From RFSX01 sp964591455 (lineage in GTDB: Bacteria; Bacteroidota; Bacteroidia; Chitinophagales; Saprospiraceae), in assembly GCA_964591455.1 (NCBI GenBank), contig CAZQDZ010000008.1, forward strand, positions 59,128 to 123,127: DNA of 64,000 nucleotides. The letters run 5' to 3'. The notes beneath the pieces were generated by a model. The model saw only the letters and a list, made by a program, of their open reading frames with translations, did no database searches and was not told where the DNA came from. Positions 17,376 through 27,105 of this stretch are shown piece by piece; positions within the stretch are counted from its first letter, which is position 1, and every line of letters starts with the position of its first letter. Both the position numbers and the translations under genes were made by a program.

Positions 17376-19796
17376 TTAGAATCCGCCGCCATATCTAATT
17401 CCTACCACCACATGGCGCCCGGCGCCACTCACACTAGACGCAAAGGGCCTATAATGTAAATCTGCGATGTTTTCTAAAGCAAAATTCAAGGTCAGATTAT
17501 AAGGTAACTGGAATGAACCACCTATGCCAAATATATGAAATGAAGGAGACCCATCAGTTGTAGCCAATTCTGGATTATCCACACTACCACCAAAGTCTTC
17601 TATACGCTTCCAACCGTTATATCTATGTCGAAGGAATAGTGATATAGCGCCTTTATCAAAGTTAAGTTTTGTATGCCCATAAATCGGAGGGATGTGTCCT
17701 AGAGGTGATTCATTGCCTTCACTATCTCTAGCTAAGCCACTCTGCACATTGAATCCTGCATCAAAACTAAAATGCTTGTAACTGGCTTTTAGCTGTGCTG
17801 ATAATCCCCTCACTCTGCCACTCTCTGCATTAATATTAGCGGTGACAGCCAGTGTATCTATACCATTGAAGAAAGTAGGGCTGCCGTCTGGGAGTGTAAA
17901 GTTAGAACGGACTATAGCACTGCTTAGACGGGTATAGAATCCTGTAAGTCCAATAGTTATATGTGGCGTTTGATATCCAACAGTAATTTCATTGTTCCAG
18001 ACTCTTTCTGGAGCCAAGTCAGGATTGGGTACTGTAATCTCGTCACCATTAACTCTGATCTTAGCCAAATCATCTACATTAGGCGAACGGAACGCAGTAC
18101 CTGTAGACAACTTGGCTACATAAGGACCAGACTTAATATTCAAACCTGAAATTCCCACAAGCGCACTGCTAATATTTGTGATACCCTCAAAGAAATGCTC
18201 AGGCCAGACTATAGGGTCTTCTCTGCTAAACAATAATGAGGTCCTCTGACCAGACCAGCGTACACCATTTATCCAAACTAAACTGGAATCTTGATTTTGC
18301 CAGTTGTGCTGAGCATATACTCCATAGTTAGTGAGTTGGCTGCCTGCGCTCGGATAACGAGTAAGTATAGGCAATATCACATCAGAACTCTCACCGAAAG
18401 CAGTAGAACTGACATCATTGTGATGCAAGTCTGCACCATAAGTCAGTTTTTGGTTTGGTGCTAAACGCTTATTTAAATCTAGCGTTACCCCATAGACATC
18501 AACGTCTTCTATCTGTGATTCTCTTATCTCTTGACCAAAGGCTCGGCTAATGCGACTTTCTTCTATATTCTGATAGGATGCAATGACGGTGGCTTTATCA
18601 AACAAAGTATTATTCGCCTTCCAGTCTAATCTAGGAGATATCAGTAATCTATCTTGCGGACCATAGAACCATTCCGCAAATCTTGGTTGCCCATTTCTAA
18701 CCTCTATCAGATTGTCATATCTGGGTATGTCATTACTTGTGGAGTATTGCAAATTCAGTGTAGTTCTCCATTTATCATTTATATCAAAAACATATTTCTG
18801 TGTGAAATCCCATTGGGTATATCCTGTCCCCACCTGTACGGCATCATCAGCATTCGTAATTATTTCGTCAGCTTCACCCAAGACAGTTGCTGGTCTTACA
18901 AAAAACGAACGGCGTCCAAAATCTGGATAGGCTTCTGGTCTCACCCGACCAGCTCTGAGGTCATCTCTGGTAGAACTACTAAAGCTTGTCAGTATCCCAA
19001 ATCTCCTTGTAGAGTAGGTATGGTCTATATGGTAAGCCCGCTCCTGATCTGCAGAATTATATCTTATGTAGGCATTGATATTATGCAAGCCATCACGTTC
19101 ATCTGAGAAGGCGAGCAGCGGTGATTTAGTTCTATAGTGTATGACGCCACCTAAGGCTTCACTCCCATACAATAAGCTGCCTGCACCATATATGACTTCT
19201 ACTTGCTGGAGTATCGCAGGGTCTATCGTTATGGCATTTTGCAGATGGCCATTTCTATAGATGGCATTATTGAGCCTGACGCCATCTACTACCAGCAGCA
19301 CTTTATTCGCTTCAAAGCCTCTGAGCACTGGGCTACCACCACCCAACTGACTTCTCTGCACATAAGCCGCCGAGCCTAATTCCAATGCATCCGCACTATT
19401 CTGGACATTATGCTTGAATATTTCTTCGCCTTTAATTCTTGAAATCGCATAAGGGAGATCAATATCTCTAGCATCAGATCGGCCAATGATGACTATTTCT
19501 TCTATAATTTCATCATTAGGTATCATCTGCACTTGTATGCGTTCATCTCTTCCTGGTGCCAATATCTGCTTGTCATTATATCCCAGATATTCCAGCGTCA
19601 GCGTATCGCCCTGCGTGGCCCAGTCTATGATACAAATACCTCCACCATCACTAATGCTAGCCCCAGGTGCACTATACACATGGACACCAATCAGTGGTTG
19701 TCGCTCTTCATCTACAATGTGCAGGCTCTGCGCAGACAACATGCCTGCCCAAATACTACACAGAAGGTAGCTGTATAGAAAATGTCGTCCCTTCAT
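17376..19796 (-). CDS. TonB-dependent outer-membrane receptor
   Basis: An 806-residue receptor that would import a ligand across the outer membrane using TonB energy. It has a signal peptide (to about SAQ at residue 23), a short carboxypeptidase-regulatory-like domain (LHIVDEERQPLIGVHVYSA, residues about 25-95), a plug domain (VLLVVDGVRLNNAIYRNGHL, VEVIYGAGSLLYGSEALGGV) and a 22-strand-type barrel ending in Phe. The plug sequence YRNGHLQNAITIDP recalls haem/haemoglobin and related siderophore receptors, but the ligand cannot be fixed. Its start overlaps the end of the histidine-kinase gene by 41 bases. The signal peptide requires this start, so the overlap is real and suggests coupled translation. 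Confidence 0.93.
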   Translation of the reverse strand: MKGRHFLYSYLLCSIWAGMLSAQSLHIVDEERQPLIGVHVYSAPGASISDGGGICIIDWATQGDTLTLEYLGYNDKQILAPGRDERIQVQMIPNDEIIEEIVIIGRSDARDIDLPYAISRIKGEEIFKHNVQNSADALELGSAAYVQRSQLGGGSPVLRGFEANKVLLVVDGVRLNNAIYRNGHLQNAITIDPAILQQVEVIYGAGSLLYGSEALGGVIHYRTKSPLLAFSDERDGLHNINAYIRYNSADQERAYHIDHTYSTRRFGILTSFSSSTRDDLRAGRVRPEAYPDFGRRSFFVRPATVLGEADEIITNADDAVQVGTGYTQWDFTQKYVFDINDKWRTTLNLQYSTSNDIPRYDNLIEVRNGQPRFAEWFYGPQDRLLISPRLDWKANNTLFDKATVIASYQNIEESRISRAFGQEIRESQIEDVDVYGVTLDLNKRLAPNQKLTYGADLHHNDVSSTAFGESSDVILPILTRYPSAGSQLTNYGVYAQHNWQNQDSSLVWINGVRWSGQRTSLLFSREDPIVWPEHFFEGITNISSALVGISGLNIKSGPYVAKLSTGTAFRSPNVDDLAKIRVNGDEITVPNPDLAPERVWNNEITVGYQTPHITIGLTGFYTRLSSAIVRSNFTLPDGSPTFFNGIDTLAVTANINAESGRVRGLSAQLKASYKHFSFDAGFNVQSGLARDSEGNESPLGHIPPIYGHTKLNFDKGAISLFLRHRYNGWKRIEDFGGSVDNPELATTDGSPSFHIFGIGGSFQLPYNLTLNFALENIADLHYRPFASSVSGAGRHVVVGIRYGGGF

Positions 19797-20916
19797 TTAT
19801 TTTCGAATGCTTCACAAATATTTTTCCTTTATGGTACTGCTCTATAATTCTTTTAGCGAGAGAAAGCCCTAGCCCCCACCCTCTTTTCTTTGTCGTAAAT
19901 CCTGGCTCAAAGACTTTCTTTTGTTTGTTGGCAGGTATGCCTTTGCCTGTATCTGAAATATCTATCTCCACATAGGATTTGTGTTGATTGATATCAACTT
20001 CAATTTGTCCTTTTCCTTCCATGGAATCAAGTGCATTGCGTAACAAATTTTCTATGACCCAATCAAATAAGTGAGAATTGATGTGGACATTGACTGCTGG
20101 ATTGGTTTTTTCTGGAAAGATGAATTTGACTTTAGCAGGCGCTCTTCTTTCCATATACTCTTTATTAATCAGCAACTTGTCCACTAAGTCCGTTTCTTTC
20201 AGCTCTGGTTTAGAACCGATTTTAGAGAATCGGTCAGCTATCAGTTCTAGTCTGGTGACGTCATTACGTAATTCATTGACTACTTCCATCTGCTCAGGGT
20301 CATTTGCAGCCGACTCTTTGAGATGCGCTATCCATCCTAGAATAGCAGATATGGGAGTCCCTAATTGGTGTGCAGTCTCTTTGGCCATACCCGCCCATAC
20401 TCTATTTTGTTCTGACTTTCTGGAAGTAGAAAAGACGTAGTAACCGAAAAGCATAAAAGTGGATATAAGCAAGATCTGAACTAATGGGAATAATGAAATG
20501 CGTCTGTATAACTTAGAATTCTCATAATAGATCCATTTAGCATATCCAGTGACTTCTATGGGCTCATAACCATTCTTCAAGATATGTTCTTTCTTCTTTT
20601 GCAAAAATGATTGGTCAGTCACCTCTTCTCCGTCTGACCTATAATTGGCCCCTTTCAGTTGCCCTTGTTCATTCTCTAGGATAATGGGGATGGAATAAAA
20701 ATTCTCAGTTATTTTACTCTCTATAACAAGACCATTAACATCTTCCGATGTGGATATAGATTTTATAGCATCTGCATAGAGTTCGACTGATTGGATTTCT
20801 CTTTCTGCTAAATTTTTGGCTAGATACTGGGCATAGAACATAGAGATAATCACTATTAGGAATCCCAAGACGCCTAGTAGCCATTTCCATATAGACTTGT
20901 TTTTATATATCTCCAT
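19756..20916 (-). CDS. Membrane sensor histidine kinase
   Basis: A 386-residue kinase. Two membrane segments (about residues 11-30 and 145-165) bracket an extracytoplasmic sensor of about 110 residues. The H-box is MAKETAHQLGTPISA with the phosphorylated His at 183. The ATP-binding domain shows the N-box VIENLLRNALDSME, G1 ISDTGKGIPANKQKKVFEPG and G2 GWGLGLSLAKRIIEQYHKG. No HAMP domain is evident. No response-regulator gene is adjacent, so it is an orphan here. Its 3' end overlaps the TonB-dependent receptor gene by 41 bases, which hints that it senses the same substrate or envelope state. A TAnnTTTG-type box (TATCTTTG) lies upstream on the minus strand. Confidence 0.93.
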   Translation of the reverse strand: MEIYKNKSIWKWLLGVLGFLIVIISMFYAQYLAKNLAEREIQSVELYADAIKSISTSEDVNGLVIESKITENFYSIPIILENEQGQLKGANYRSDGEEVTDQSFLQKKKEHILKNGYEPIEVTGYAKWIYYENSKLYRRISLFPLVQILLISTFMLFGYYVFSTSRKSEQNRVWAGMAKETAHQLGTPISAILGWIAHLKESAANDPEQMEVVNELRNDVTRLELIADRFSKIGSKPELKETDLVDKLLINKEYMERRAPAKVKFIFPEKTNPAVNVHINSHLFDWVIENLLRNALDSMEGKGQIEVDINQHKSYVEIDISDTGKGIPANKQKKVFEPGFTTKKRGWGLGLSLAKRIIEQYHKGKIFVKHSKINEGTTFSIQLPSV

Positions 20917-20947
20917 TCAATTAAAAATCTTGCTTAATTCAGTTAAG

Positions 20948-20955
20948 CAAAGATA
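20948..20955 (-). promoter_or_regulatory. candidate -7 promoter box of the histidine kinase-receptor operon
   Basis: The minus strand reads TATCTTTG, matching TAnnTTTG, 32 bases before the kinase start. No clear -33 TTG is present. Confidence 0.4.
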
Positions 20956-21016
20956 CAGTCCTTAAAGGTCTTCATTTTAAACGTACACGGGTAGCCAAGA
21001 ATGTATGAAAGATAGA

Positions 21017-21024
21017 TAACTTTG
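21017..21024 (+). promoter_or_regulatory. candidate -7 promoter box of tsaE
   Basis: TAACTTTG matches TAnnTTTG and lies 35 bases before the tsaE ATG. It is divergent from the box at 20948-20955. No -33 element was recognised. Confidence 0.4.
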
Positions 21025-21059
21025 ATTGAAGTAGCATACAGGACGATATATAGCTAATA

Positions 21060-21503
21060 ATGAAGCAGGTAAAGACAATAAGCGGTGTAACTCTGAATAA
21101 TATTCCTTCTACAGCCAAGCAGTTATTATGCCTACTAGAGTTCAATATTGTATTACTCAAAGGTGACTTAGGCGCTGGGAAAACGACGCTAGTAAAGGCA
21201 TTACTCAACCAGATGGGGAGTTCTGACGCGGGCAGCAGCCCTAGCTATGCCTTAGTCAATAAGTATTTGGTCACTGATACTTACATATACCACATGGACT
21301 TATATAGGTTACAAAATACAGAAGAAGCCATTAATCTGGGCCTAGAAGAGATGCTCTACAGTGGACATAGATGCTTCATAGAGTGGCCAGAGCTGATTCT
21401 TGATTGGATAGAGGCCCCTTATCATATAATCCATATTTCTTTGGATAGTGCGGGAATGAGAAGCATTGTTTTGACTTCTAATACAGGTTCTTTACAAAGC
21501 TGA
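21060..21503 (+). CDS. tsaE: tRNA threonylcarbamoyladenosine biosynthesis ATPase TsaE
   Basis: TsaE is the ATPase that works with TsaB and TsaD to place threonylcarbamoyl on A37 of tRNAs that read ANN codons. The 147-residue length is usual. The P-loop is GDLGAGKT at residues 35-42, followed by SSPSYALVNKY, HMDLYRL and FIEWPELI, all family signatures. The next gene, alanine dehydrogenase, starts 97 bases downstream on the same strand, a neighbour pair commonly seen in Bacteroidota. Confidence 0.95.
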   Translation: MKQVKTISGVTLNNIPSTAKQLLCLLEFNIVLLKGDLGAGKTTLVKALLNQMGSSDAGSSPSYALVNKYLVTDTYIYHMDLYRLQNTEEAINLGLEEMLYSGHRCFIEWPELILDWIEAPYHIIHISLDSAGMRSIVLTSNTGSLQS

Positions 21504-21600
21504 TTACTAGTACTTTGTGCTGTCAACCTACCTTCAATAGTTAAAATTATTAAATAACTGGTTTTCTGAGTATCTTGTTAGTTGCACTAAGAGGAAATAC

Positions 21601-22830
21601 ATGTCTATAGATAAGAGGAAGTTCAGTTTCTCAGAATTTTTTACAGAGGGTCAATATCAGACCCAAGCTGAAGTATTAGAAGTCAGTGAAAAATCCAAAA
21701 GCATCACTATCGGTATGCCTAAAGAAGATAGCAGTGATGAGAATCGTATTCCTATAATTCCTAATTCCATGCGATTGCTGATAGGTCATGGTCATAAGGT
21801 CGTGGTAGAGCAGGGTGCCGGCGATAGATCTAATTTTTCTGACCATGATTATGCGGAGGCAGGTGCAGAACTAACAGCAGAAAAGAAAAAGGTCCTTCAG
21901 TGCCTTGTCGTTGTCAAGGCCTCTCCACCGACTGAGGAAGAGATAGATATGATGAGTGAAGGCAGTATCCTTATCTCTCCGATTATGTTGCCTAAGATGA
22001 AAGAGACCTTTCTTCATAAGCTCAAGAAGAAAAGAATCATCGCTATTGCAATGGAATACTTGGCTGGAGAAAGTGGTTCTTTCCCACTGGTGAGAATTAT
22101 GAGTGAGATAGCAGGCATGGCCTCAGTATTTACAGCAGCAGAATTACTGAGTTATGGTAAGGGCGGTAGAGGCATCCTATTGGGAGGTGTGTCGGGTGTG
22201 CCACCTGCAAAAGTGGTTATTCTAGGTGCAGGTGTCGTCGCAGAATATGCTACTAAGACGGCCTTGGGATTAGGTGCTTCTGTCAGAATTTTTGATAATG
22301 ATATCTCCAAGCTGATGAGGATACAAAACCTAATCGGCAGACAATTGCATACCTCTACATTCAATCCAGTTTATCTCGGGTACCAATTATTAAGTGCTGA
22401 TGTGGTCATAGGAGCTGTTCACTCTAAGACAGGTCGCTCTCCAATTCTTGTGACGGAAGAGATGGTCTCTAAGATGAAACCTGGATCAGTGATTATAGAT
22501 GTGAGTATAGATCAAGGTGGATGTATAGAGACATCTGAAGTCACCGACCATAAAAACCCAACTCGCGATGTCCATGGTGTTATTCATTATGGGGTACCAA
22601 ATATAGCTTCCAAAGTTCCTCGAACTGCCTCGGCCGCGATGTCCAATATTATCACACCTATCCTCATTAAGGCCGGTGAATACGGCTCATTTGAAGGATT
22701 ACTATATGAAGGTCAAAGCCTAAGAAGTGGTATCTACACTTACAAAGGAGCTATCACAAATCAATACCTATCCAAGAGATTCAATATGAAGTATCAGGAT
22801 ATCAATTTGTTGATTGCCAGTCAGTTTTAA
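21601..22830 (+). CDS. ald: Alanine dehydrogenase
   Basis: Interconverts L-alanine and pyruvate plus ammonia with NAD. The 409-residue protein has the AlaDH/PNT N-terminal domain (ITIGMPKEDSSDENRIPIIP, where family members have KE and R at the pyruvate site), and a Rossmann nucleotide-binding fold with VVILGAGVVAEYA at residues about 205-217 followed by IFDND, whose acidic end favours NAD. SIDQGGCIETS and the GVPNIASKVPRTAS segment complete the active site. It carries about 30 extra N-terminal residues before the usual family start, typical of the Bacteroidota branch. Its position after tsaE fits a two-gene unit. Confidence 0.92.
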   Translation: MSIDKRKFSFSEFFTEGQYQTQAEVLEVSEKSKSITIGMPKEDSSDENRIPIIPNSMRLLIGHGHKVVVEQGAGDRSNFSDHDYAEAGAELTAEKKKVLQCLVVVKASPPTEEEIDMMSEGSILISPIMLPKMKETFLHKLKKKRIIAIAMEYLAGESGSFPLVRIMSEIAGMASVFTAAELLSYGKGGRGILLGGVSGVPPAKVVILGAGVVAEYATKTALGLGASVRIFDNDISKLMRIQNLIGRQLHTSTFNPVYLGYQLLSADVVIGAVHSKTGRSPILVTEEMVSKMKPGSVIIDVSIDQGGCIETSEVTDHKNPTRDVHGVIHYGVPNIASKVPRTASAAMSNIITPILIKAGEYGSFEGLLYEGQSLRSGIYTYKGAITNQYLSKRFNMKYQDINLLIASQF

Positions 22831-22870
22831 AAAGATAGATCTTATTAATTATTATACAACACATGAGATT

Positions 22871-24439
22871 ATGAATAAGCTACTTCCATTTTTGATTCTA
22901 CTATGTAGCTATTCAGTTTTCGCTCAGGAAAGTCAGGAAATTAATGCCAATAACATTAGGACAATACTTCCAAATGATGGACGAATGTTTTATGAACGAT
23001 TTAATATTGGCCAATTCCAAGTACCCTTTGTCGACCAAGATAGTCCTGCAGCTATTACAGGAGGAGGGCTTTGGGTTGGAGGTAGAGGTGCATCAGGATT
23101 AAAAGTCTCAGCAATTATTTACGACTTAGATCCCGTTTTTGAACCAGGACTTTTTAACCAAGAAGTAGACTCGGATATGGACAGAGTGTGGAAGGTGACA
23201 AAGGAAGAAATAATTGCTCATATTCAAGATGCTTCAGATGGGAAAATAGATGACCCTATCCCAGAGAGTATAACCTCCTGGCCAGCAGCGGGAAATGATG
23301 GTCTAGAAAATATTGAACCTGAGCGATTGGCCTCTTTTGTAGATGTAGATGGAGACAATCTCTATGACCCGTTGCAATGTGATTATCCTGCTGTTATAAT
23401 AAATGGAGTGGCTATTATTCCAGATGAGATTATAATGACGATTATCCATACTTCTGAGGGCAGATTTGAAACGCCTCAACTTGAAATTCATAATATTTTC
23501 TATGCTTTTAATGGTGAAGGGAATGAACTATTAGCCAATAGTCTATTCATGCAGCAAAAAGTCATAAGCAGAGAGACCGAAGATTTAGAGGAATTCAGAT
23601 TTTCTTATTTTATGGATATAGATGTAGGGTGTATAGAAAATAATTATTTTGGGACTGATGTGGCTAGAAATTCTATTTTTGGATACAGTGAAGAAATTGT
23701 CGATGAAGACTGTCCTATTATTACCTACGATGACCCTCCAATATTATCATTGACGATGCTTAACAATGAGTTGACTTATTCTTCTTATTGGCCTACTAGC
23801 GCAGTAGTTGATTTTATTCCAGCAATTAATAAACCATACTTGCCTGATCAAAAATTTGGCGCAATGGGTGCAATATGGCGAGATGGTACACCATTGACAG
23901 AAGATAGACTGGGATATAATCCTGACAGTAATCTTCCACCTGTCAGGCACGCTATGTCAGGCAATCCCACTATTCCGGGAGAATGGAGCATGGTCAATGA
24001 AAATATACCTGGGTATGGTATATTGAGCTTGGCTACTCATGAAGTACCCGTATTTAGCCCAAGCGATATCCTGACCATGGATGCGGTCATTCATTTTACA
24101 AACTGTCCTGGATGGCTAGAAGATATTCCAAAGATGAAAGAAAACATCGATTTGTTACAAGAAATATATGATACAGGATTTTCTGGGGTCACACTTACCC
24201 AAGACTTGAATAATGTGGCGTTTTCAATATTTCCAAACCCCAGTTCTGGGCGATTTATCCTTGGAGCAGTGCAGAATTTTAAATCTTATGAAGTACTTAC
24301 CATATTAGGAGAAAGTATTACCAATCAAATTCCGCTAATCAACAATGAAATTGATTTGAATTTGGGTAGTGGCACTTATCTCTTAAGAGTAACAGCTGCT
24401 GATGGTGGTATTAGTACTCATAAGTTTATTATAGAGTAA
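22871..24439 (+). CDS. Secreted protein with T9SS type A sorting domain, function unknown
   Basis: About 522 residues from the ATG at 22871, which opens a good signal peptide (MNKLLPFLILLCSYSVFAQ); a longer frame from a TTG at 22814 overlaps alanine dehydrogenase and is rejected. The large middle part (about 400 residues) has beta-rich sequence with GGGLWVGGRGASGLKVSA, FVDVDGDNLYDPLQCDYP and YFMDIDVGCIENNYFGTD, and no recognised catalytic motif. The C-terminus VAFSIFPNPSSGRFILG ... LNLGSGTYLLRVTAAD ... HKFIIE is a standard type A sorting domain. The middle resembles uncharacterised Bacteroidota secreted proteins. It is probably exported to the surface or medium. Confidence 0.82.
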   Translation: MNKLLPFLILLCSYSVFAQESQEINANNIRTILPNDGRMFYERFNIGQFQVPFVDQDSPAAITGGGLWVGGRGASGLKVSAIIYDLDPVFEPGLFNQEVDSDMDRVWKVTKEEIIAHIQDASDGKIDDPIPESITSWPAAGNDGLENIEPERLASFVDVDGDNLYDPLQCDYPAVIINGVAIIPDEIIMTIIHTSEGRFETPQLEIHNIFYAFNGEGNELLANSLFMQQKVISRETEDLEEFRFSYFMDIDVGCIENNYFGTDVARNSIFGYSEEIVDEDCPIITYDDPPILSLTMLNNELTYSSYWPTSAVVDFIPAINKPYLPDQKFGAMGAIWRDGTPLTEDRLGYNPDSNLPPVRHAMSGNPTIPGEWSMVNENIPGYGILSLATHEVPVFSPSDILTMDAVIHFTNCPGWLEDIPKMKENIDLLQEIYDTGFSGVTLTQDLNNVAFSIFPNPSSGRFILGAVQNFKSYEVLTILGESITNQIPLINNEIDLNLGSGTYLLRVTAADGGISTHKFIIE

Positions 24440-24727
24440 ACTTCCTCATTAAGATTCCATTCGCAACTCGAAGCATAAAAAACACCTCGAAGTCTATCAC
24501 TCCGAGGTACTGAGGTCTACTCAGATTCTAAAACATAAATACACTTCGTTAGCATCAATTAAACGTTTTTCTATCACATTGTGCTGTGACAACTGAGTCT
24601 AGATAGTCGCCGATTCATACAGACTAATTACCTGTTTGTCCTTTTTGAGTTTTGAATAACACATAATCCTAAGTTCTTTGGATTGTCTATAGCAGACATC
24701 ATTATCAAAACAATAAAAGACAAAACA

Positions 24728-25972
24728 ATGAAGAGAAAGCTCCTCCTTCTAATGATGATTGCATTTTTCAATGCATTTATTCTGGAAGAATTAGAATCCA
24801 TGAAATTTAATAGTGATTTATTTATATATGGAAAAGTGACTACAGTAGACGGACAGACCTATAGTGGACAGATAAGATGGGGAAAAGAAGAGGCATTTTG
24901 GTTTGACCATTTTAATTCTTCTAAGCCAACTAACGAGTATCTTAATTATTTGACAGAGGAAGAATTGGATCAGCTAGAAGAGAATAATCGACCAGGTAAG
25001 GGTTGGTTCAGTGGTGGTAATCTATGGGGAAGAAATAATTACTACAGTGATAATACGCATGTCTTCGCCTGCCAGTTTGGAGACATCCAGCAAATCAAAC
25101 CCCTCCGTGGAGATAAACTGAGGGTCACCACCTGGAATGGCATAGAATGGCAATTGGATGGAGGCTCCAATGATGTGGGTAGCTCAATCAATATCTATGA
25201 GACGGAGATTGGAAAAGTCAAAGTGTCATGGGAAGAAGTTGAACTTGTAGAATTCTATAATGAATCAAAATCAAAAGAAAGCGCCTATGGATTACCGTTA
25301 TACGGGACAGTAGAGACCACTAATGGCGACTATACAGGTTACATTCAGTGGGACCATGATGAGCGATTAACAGAAGATGAACTCGATGGAGAGACTAACT
25401 ACGGAGACTTTTCTATCAAATTTGGTAATATTGAAACTATTACCAGAAGAAGAAGTGGATGCAATGTGATATTGAAATCTGGTAGAGAGTTATATATGAC
25501 TGGATCCAATGATGTAGACCATGGCAATAGAGGTGTCATTATCAATATTCCTGAGATAGGACGGGTGGATGTGCCTTGGGATGAATTTATTAAAATGACA
25601 CTGACTGCAGAAGCACCTTATACCCAAGTCAGTTTTAAGGCCAACTCCGAACCAATTATAGGTTCTATTTCTACCGAGGATGGTCAGAAAATATCTGGGT
25701 CTATCGTTTTTGATCTTGATGAATCGGCTAAATGTGAGTTCCTCAATGGAAAGTCAGGTAGGATAGAATACTTTATTCCATTTAGAAATGTAGAAAGAAT
25801 AGAACCAAGAAATGATAATAATGCATTGGTCAAATTGCGAAATGGCGAAGTTATTCTCCTTTCAGATAAAGTAGATGTTAATTACAAAAATGACGGCGTG
25901 CTTGTATTTGTAGAATCTGATAGCCCTACATACATACCCTGGTCTAATATATCGATAGTGACATTAAATTAG
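24728..25972 (+). CDS. Putative exported protein built of three internal repeats
   Basis: About 414 residues from the ATG at 24728, chosen because it begins a hydrophobic leader (MKRKLLLLMMIAFFNAF). The rest consists of three copies of one unit, at about residues 33-176, 192-292 and 309-414. Each begins with a strand pair around GKVTTVDGQTYSGQIRW, GTVETTNGDYTGYIQWD or GSISTEDGQKISGSIVFD. Each ends with a block around SGRELYMTGSNDV and VDVPWDEF, the others being NGIEWQLDGGSNDV with VSWEEVELVEF, and NGEVILLSDKVDV with IPWSNISIV. The first copy has an insert of about 40 residues (EELDQLEENNRPGKGWFSGG). No sorting domain and no catalytic motif are seen. Function unknown; a small beta-barrel or SH3-like fold is plausible. 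Confidence 0.72.
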   Translation: MKRKLLLLMMIAFFNAFILEELESMKFNSDLFIYGKVTTVDGQTYSGQIRWGKEEAFWFDHFNSSKPTNEYLNYLTEEELDQLEENNRPGKGWFSGGNLWGRNNYYSDNTHVFACQFGDIQQIKPLRGDKLRVTTWNGIEWQLDGGSNDVGSSINIYETEIGKVKVSWEEVELVEFYNESKSKESAYGLPLYGTVETTNGDYTGYIQWDHDERLTEDELDGETNYGDFSIKFGNIETITRRRSGCNVILKSGRELYMTGSNDVDHGNRGVIINIPEIGRVDVPWDEFIKMTLTAEAPYTQVSFKANSEPIIGSISTEDGQKISGSIVFDLDESAKCEFLNGKSGRIEYFIPFRNVERIEPRNDNNALVKLRNGEVILLSDKVDVNYKNDGVLVFVESDSPTYIPWSNISIVTLN

Positions 25973-25986
25973 CAAGCATTCTTTAA

Positions 25987-27105
25987 ATGAGAATATTGGC
26001 ATCAATTCTGTGTCTTGCAATTTTAGAATCATGTAACCCATCGTTTGATCAGAATCTTTTAGTAAATAATACTACAAATTATTTTAATAGAAATGTAGAC
26101 TCCATTATCATAGATAAAATGACACAATATAAGGTGCCAGGGCTGTCCATCGGTTTGGTGAGAAATGACTCGATAGTTTACATGAATGGGTATGGCGTAA
26201 AAGGCATAGAGGAAAGAAATGTCGTCACTGAAAACAGTATCTTCCATACAGCGTCTATAAGTAAAATGTTTACTGCTTTAGCAATTATGGATCTTGTGAA
26301 GAATCTTAAATTATCACTGGATGATAGACTAGTTGATGTGGTGCCAGAACTTAACTATGATGATAAAAGAGTAGAGCTAATTACAATTAAAAACCTGTTG
26401 AATCATACTTCAGGCTTGCCAGATGTAAATAATTATAACTGGCATAATAACAATCATTCAACCCATGCCTTAAAAGATTTTGTTCTTGGCCAGAACATAC
26501 AGCTTGTGATAAACCCATCTACAAAATACTTGTACAGCAATCTTGGGTATGATATCATAGGTTATGTAATAGAAAAAGTTTCAGGTTCTAATTTTGATGT
26601 ATATCTTAAAGAAAACATCTTAAATAAAAATAAGATGTATGAAAGTGATTTTAGATTATTCCACATTGCAGATTCTTTAAAAACGACACCCCACTCAAAA
26701 CGCTGGATTAGTAATAAAGTATACGAAAGAAAAACCTACCCTTATACAAGAGAGCATGCACCTAGTAGCACCTTAAATTCTTCCACAAAAGAATTAAGTC
26801 AATGGATGATTTCTTTTATGAATGACTTAAAACACCCAGACAGCGTATATGAAAGAATGATTGAAACTTCTAATAATTCGCAAGTTGGATTAGGATTCCA
26901 ATTGGGGAATATCAATTCCGTTAGAACCATTGGTCATTATGGAGGGGATAAAGGATTTCGAAGCTATCTCATAATGCTGCCAGATAAAAAGATAGGATTG
27001 GTGTTATTAGCGAATTGTGACTACAACGAAGACTTCAGACAAGAAATATTGCAGCCAATAGCGATACTAATGTTAATGCAGTCACAGCTAAATCTAGAAG
27101 ATTGA
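25987..27105 (+). CDS. Class C beta-lactamase/penicillin-binding-type serine hydrolase, probable lipoprotein
   Basis: A 372-residue serine hydrolase of the family that includes class C beta-lactamases, DD-peptidases and esterases. The active-site set is complete: SISK at 90-93 (nucleophile Ser90, Lys93), YSN at 183-185, and HYGG at 317-320 in place of KTG. The N-terminus MRILASILCLAILESC resembles a lipoprotein signal with Cys16 as lipidated residue. The HYGG variant is typical of the esterase/peptidase branch, so a peptide or ester substrate is more likely than beta-lactam resistance. It follows the three-repeat protein by 14 bases on the same strand, so the two are probably co-transcribed. 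Confidence 0.88.
   Translation: MRILASILCLAILESCNPSFDQNLLVNNTTNYFNRNVDSIIIDKMTQYKVPGLSIGLVRNDSIVYMNGYGVKGIEERNVVTENSIFHTASISKMFTALAIMDLVKNLKLSLDDRLVDVVPELNYDDKRVELITIKNLLNHTSGLPDVNNYNWHNNNHSTHALKDFVLGQNIQLVINPSTKYLYSNLGYDIIGYVIEKVSGSNFDVYLKENILNKNKMYESDFRLFHIADSLKTTPHSKRWISNKVYERKTYPYTREHAPSSTLNSSTKELSQWMISFMNDLKHPDSVYERMIETSNNSQVGLGFQLGNINSVRTIGHYGGDKGFRSYLIMLPDKKIGLVLLANCDYNEDFRQEILQPIAILMLMQSQLNLED

Noticed and set aside
18654..19975. Several plus-strand open frames across the TonB-dependent receptor.
   Set aside because: They are opposite a well-supported receptor gene and show no domains, starts or neighbours that support coding.
22814..22870. Possible upstream TTG start for the secreted protein at 22871.
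   Set aside because: It overlaps alanine dehydrogenase and would put a polar extension before a normal signal peptide.
24484..24508. ACCTCG and CGAGGT inverted repeat after the secreted protein at 22871-24439.
   Set aside because: The six-base stem has a loop of 13 bases and no T run, so it is too weak to call a terminator.
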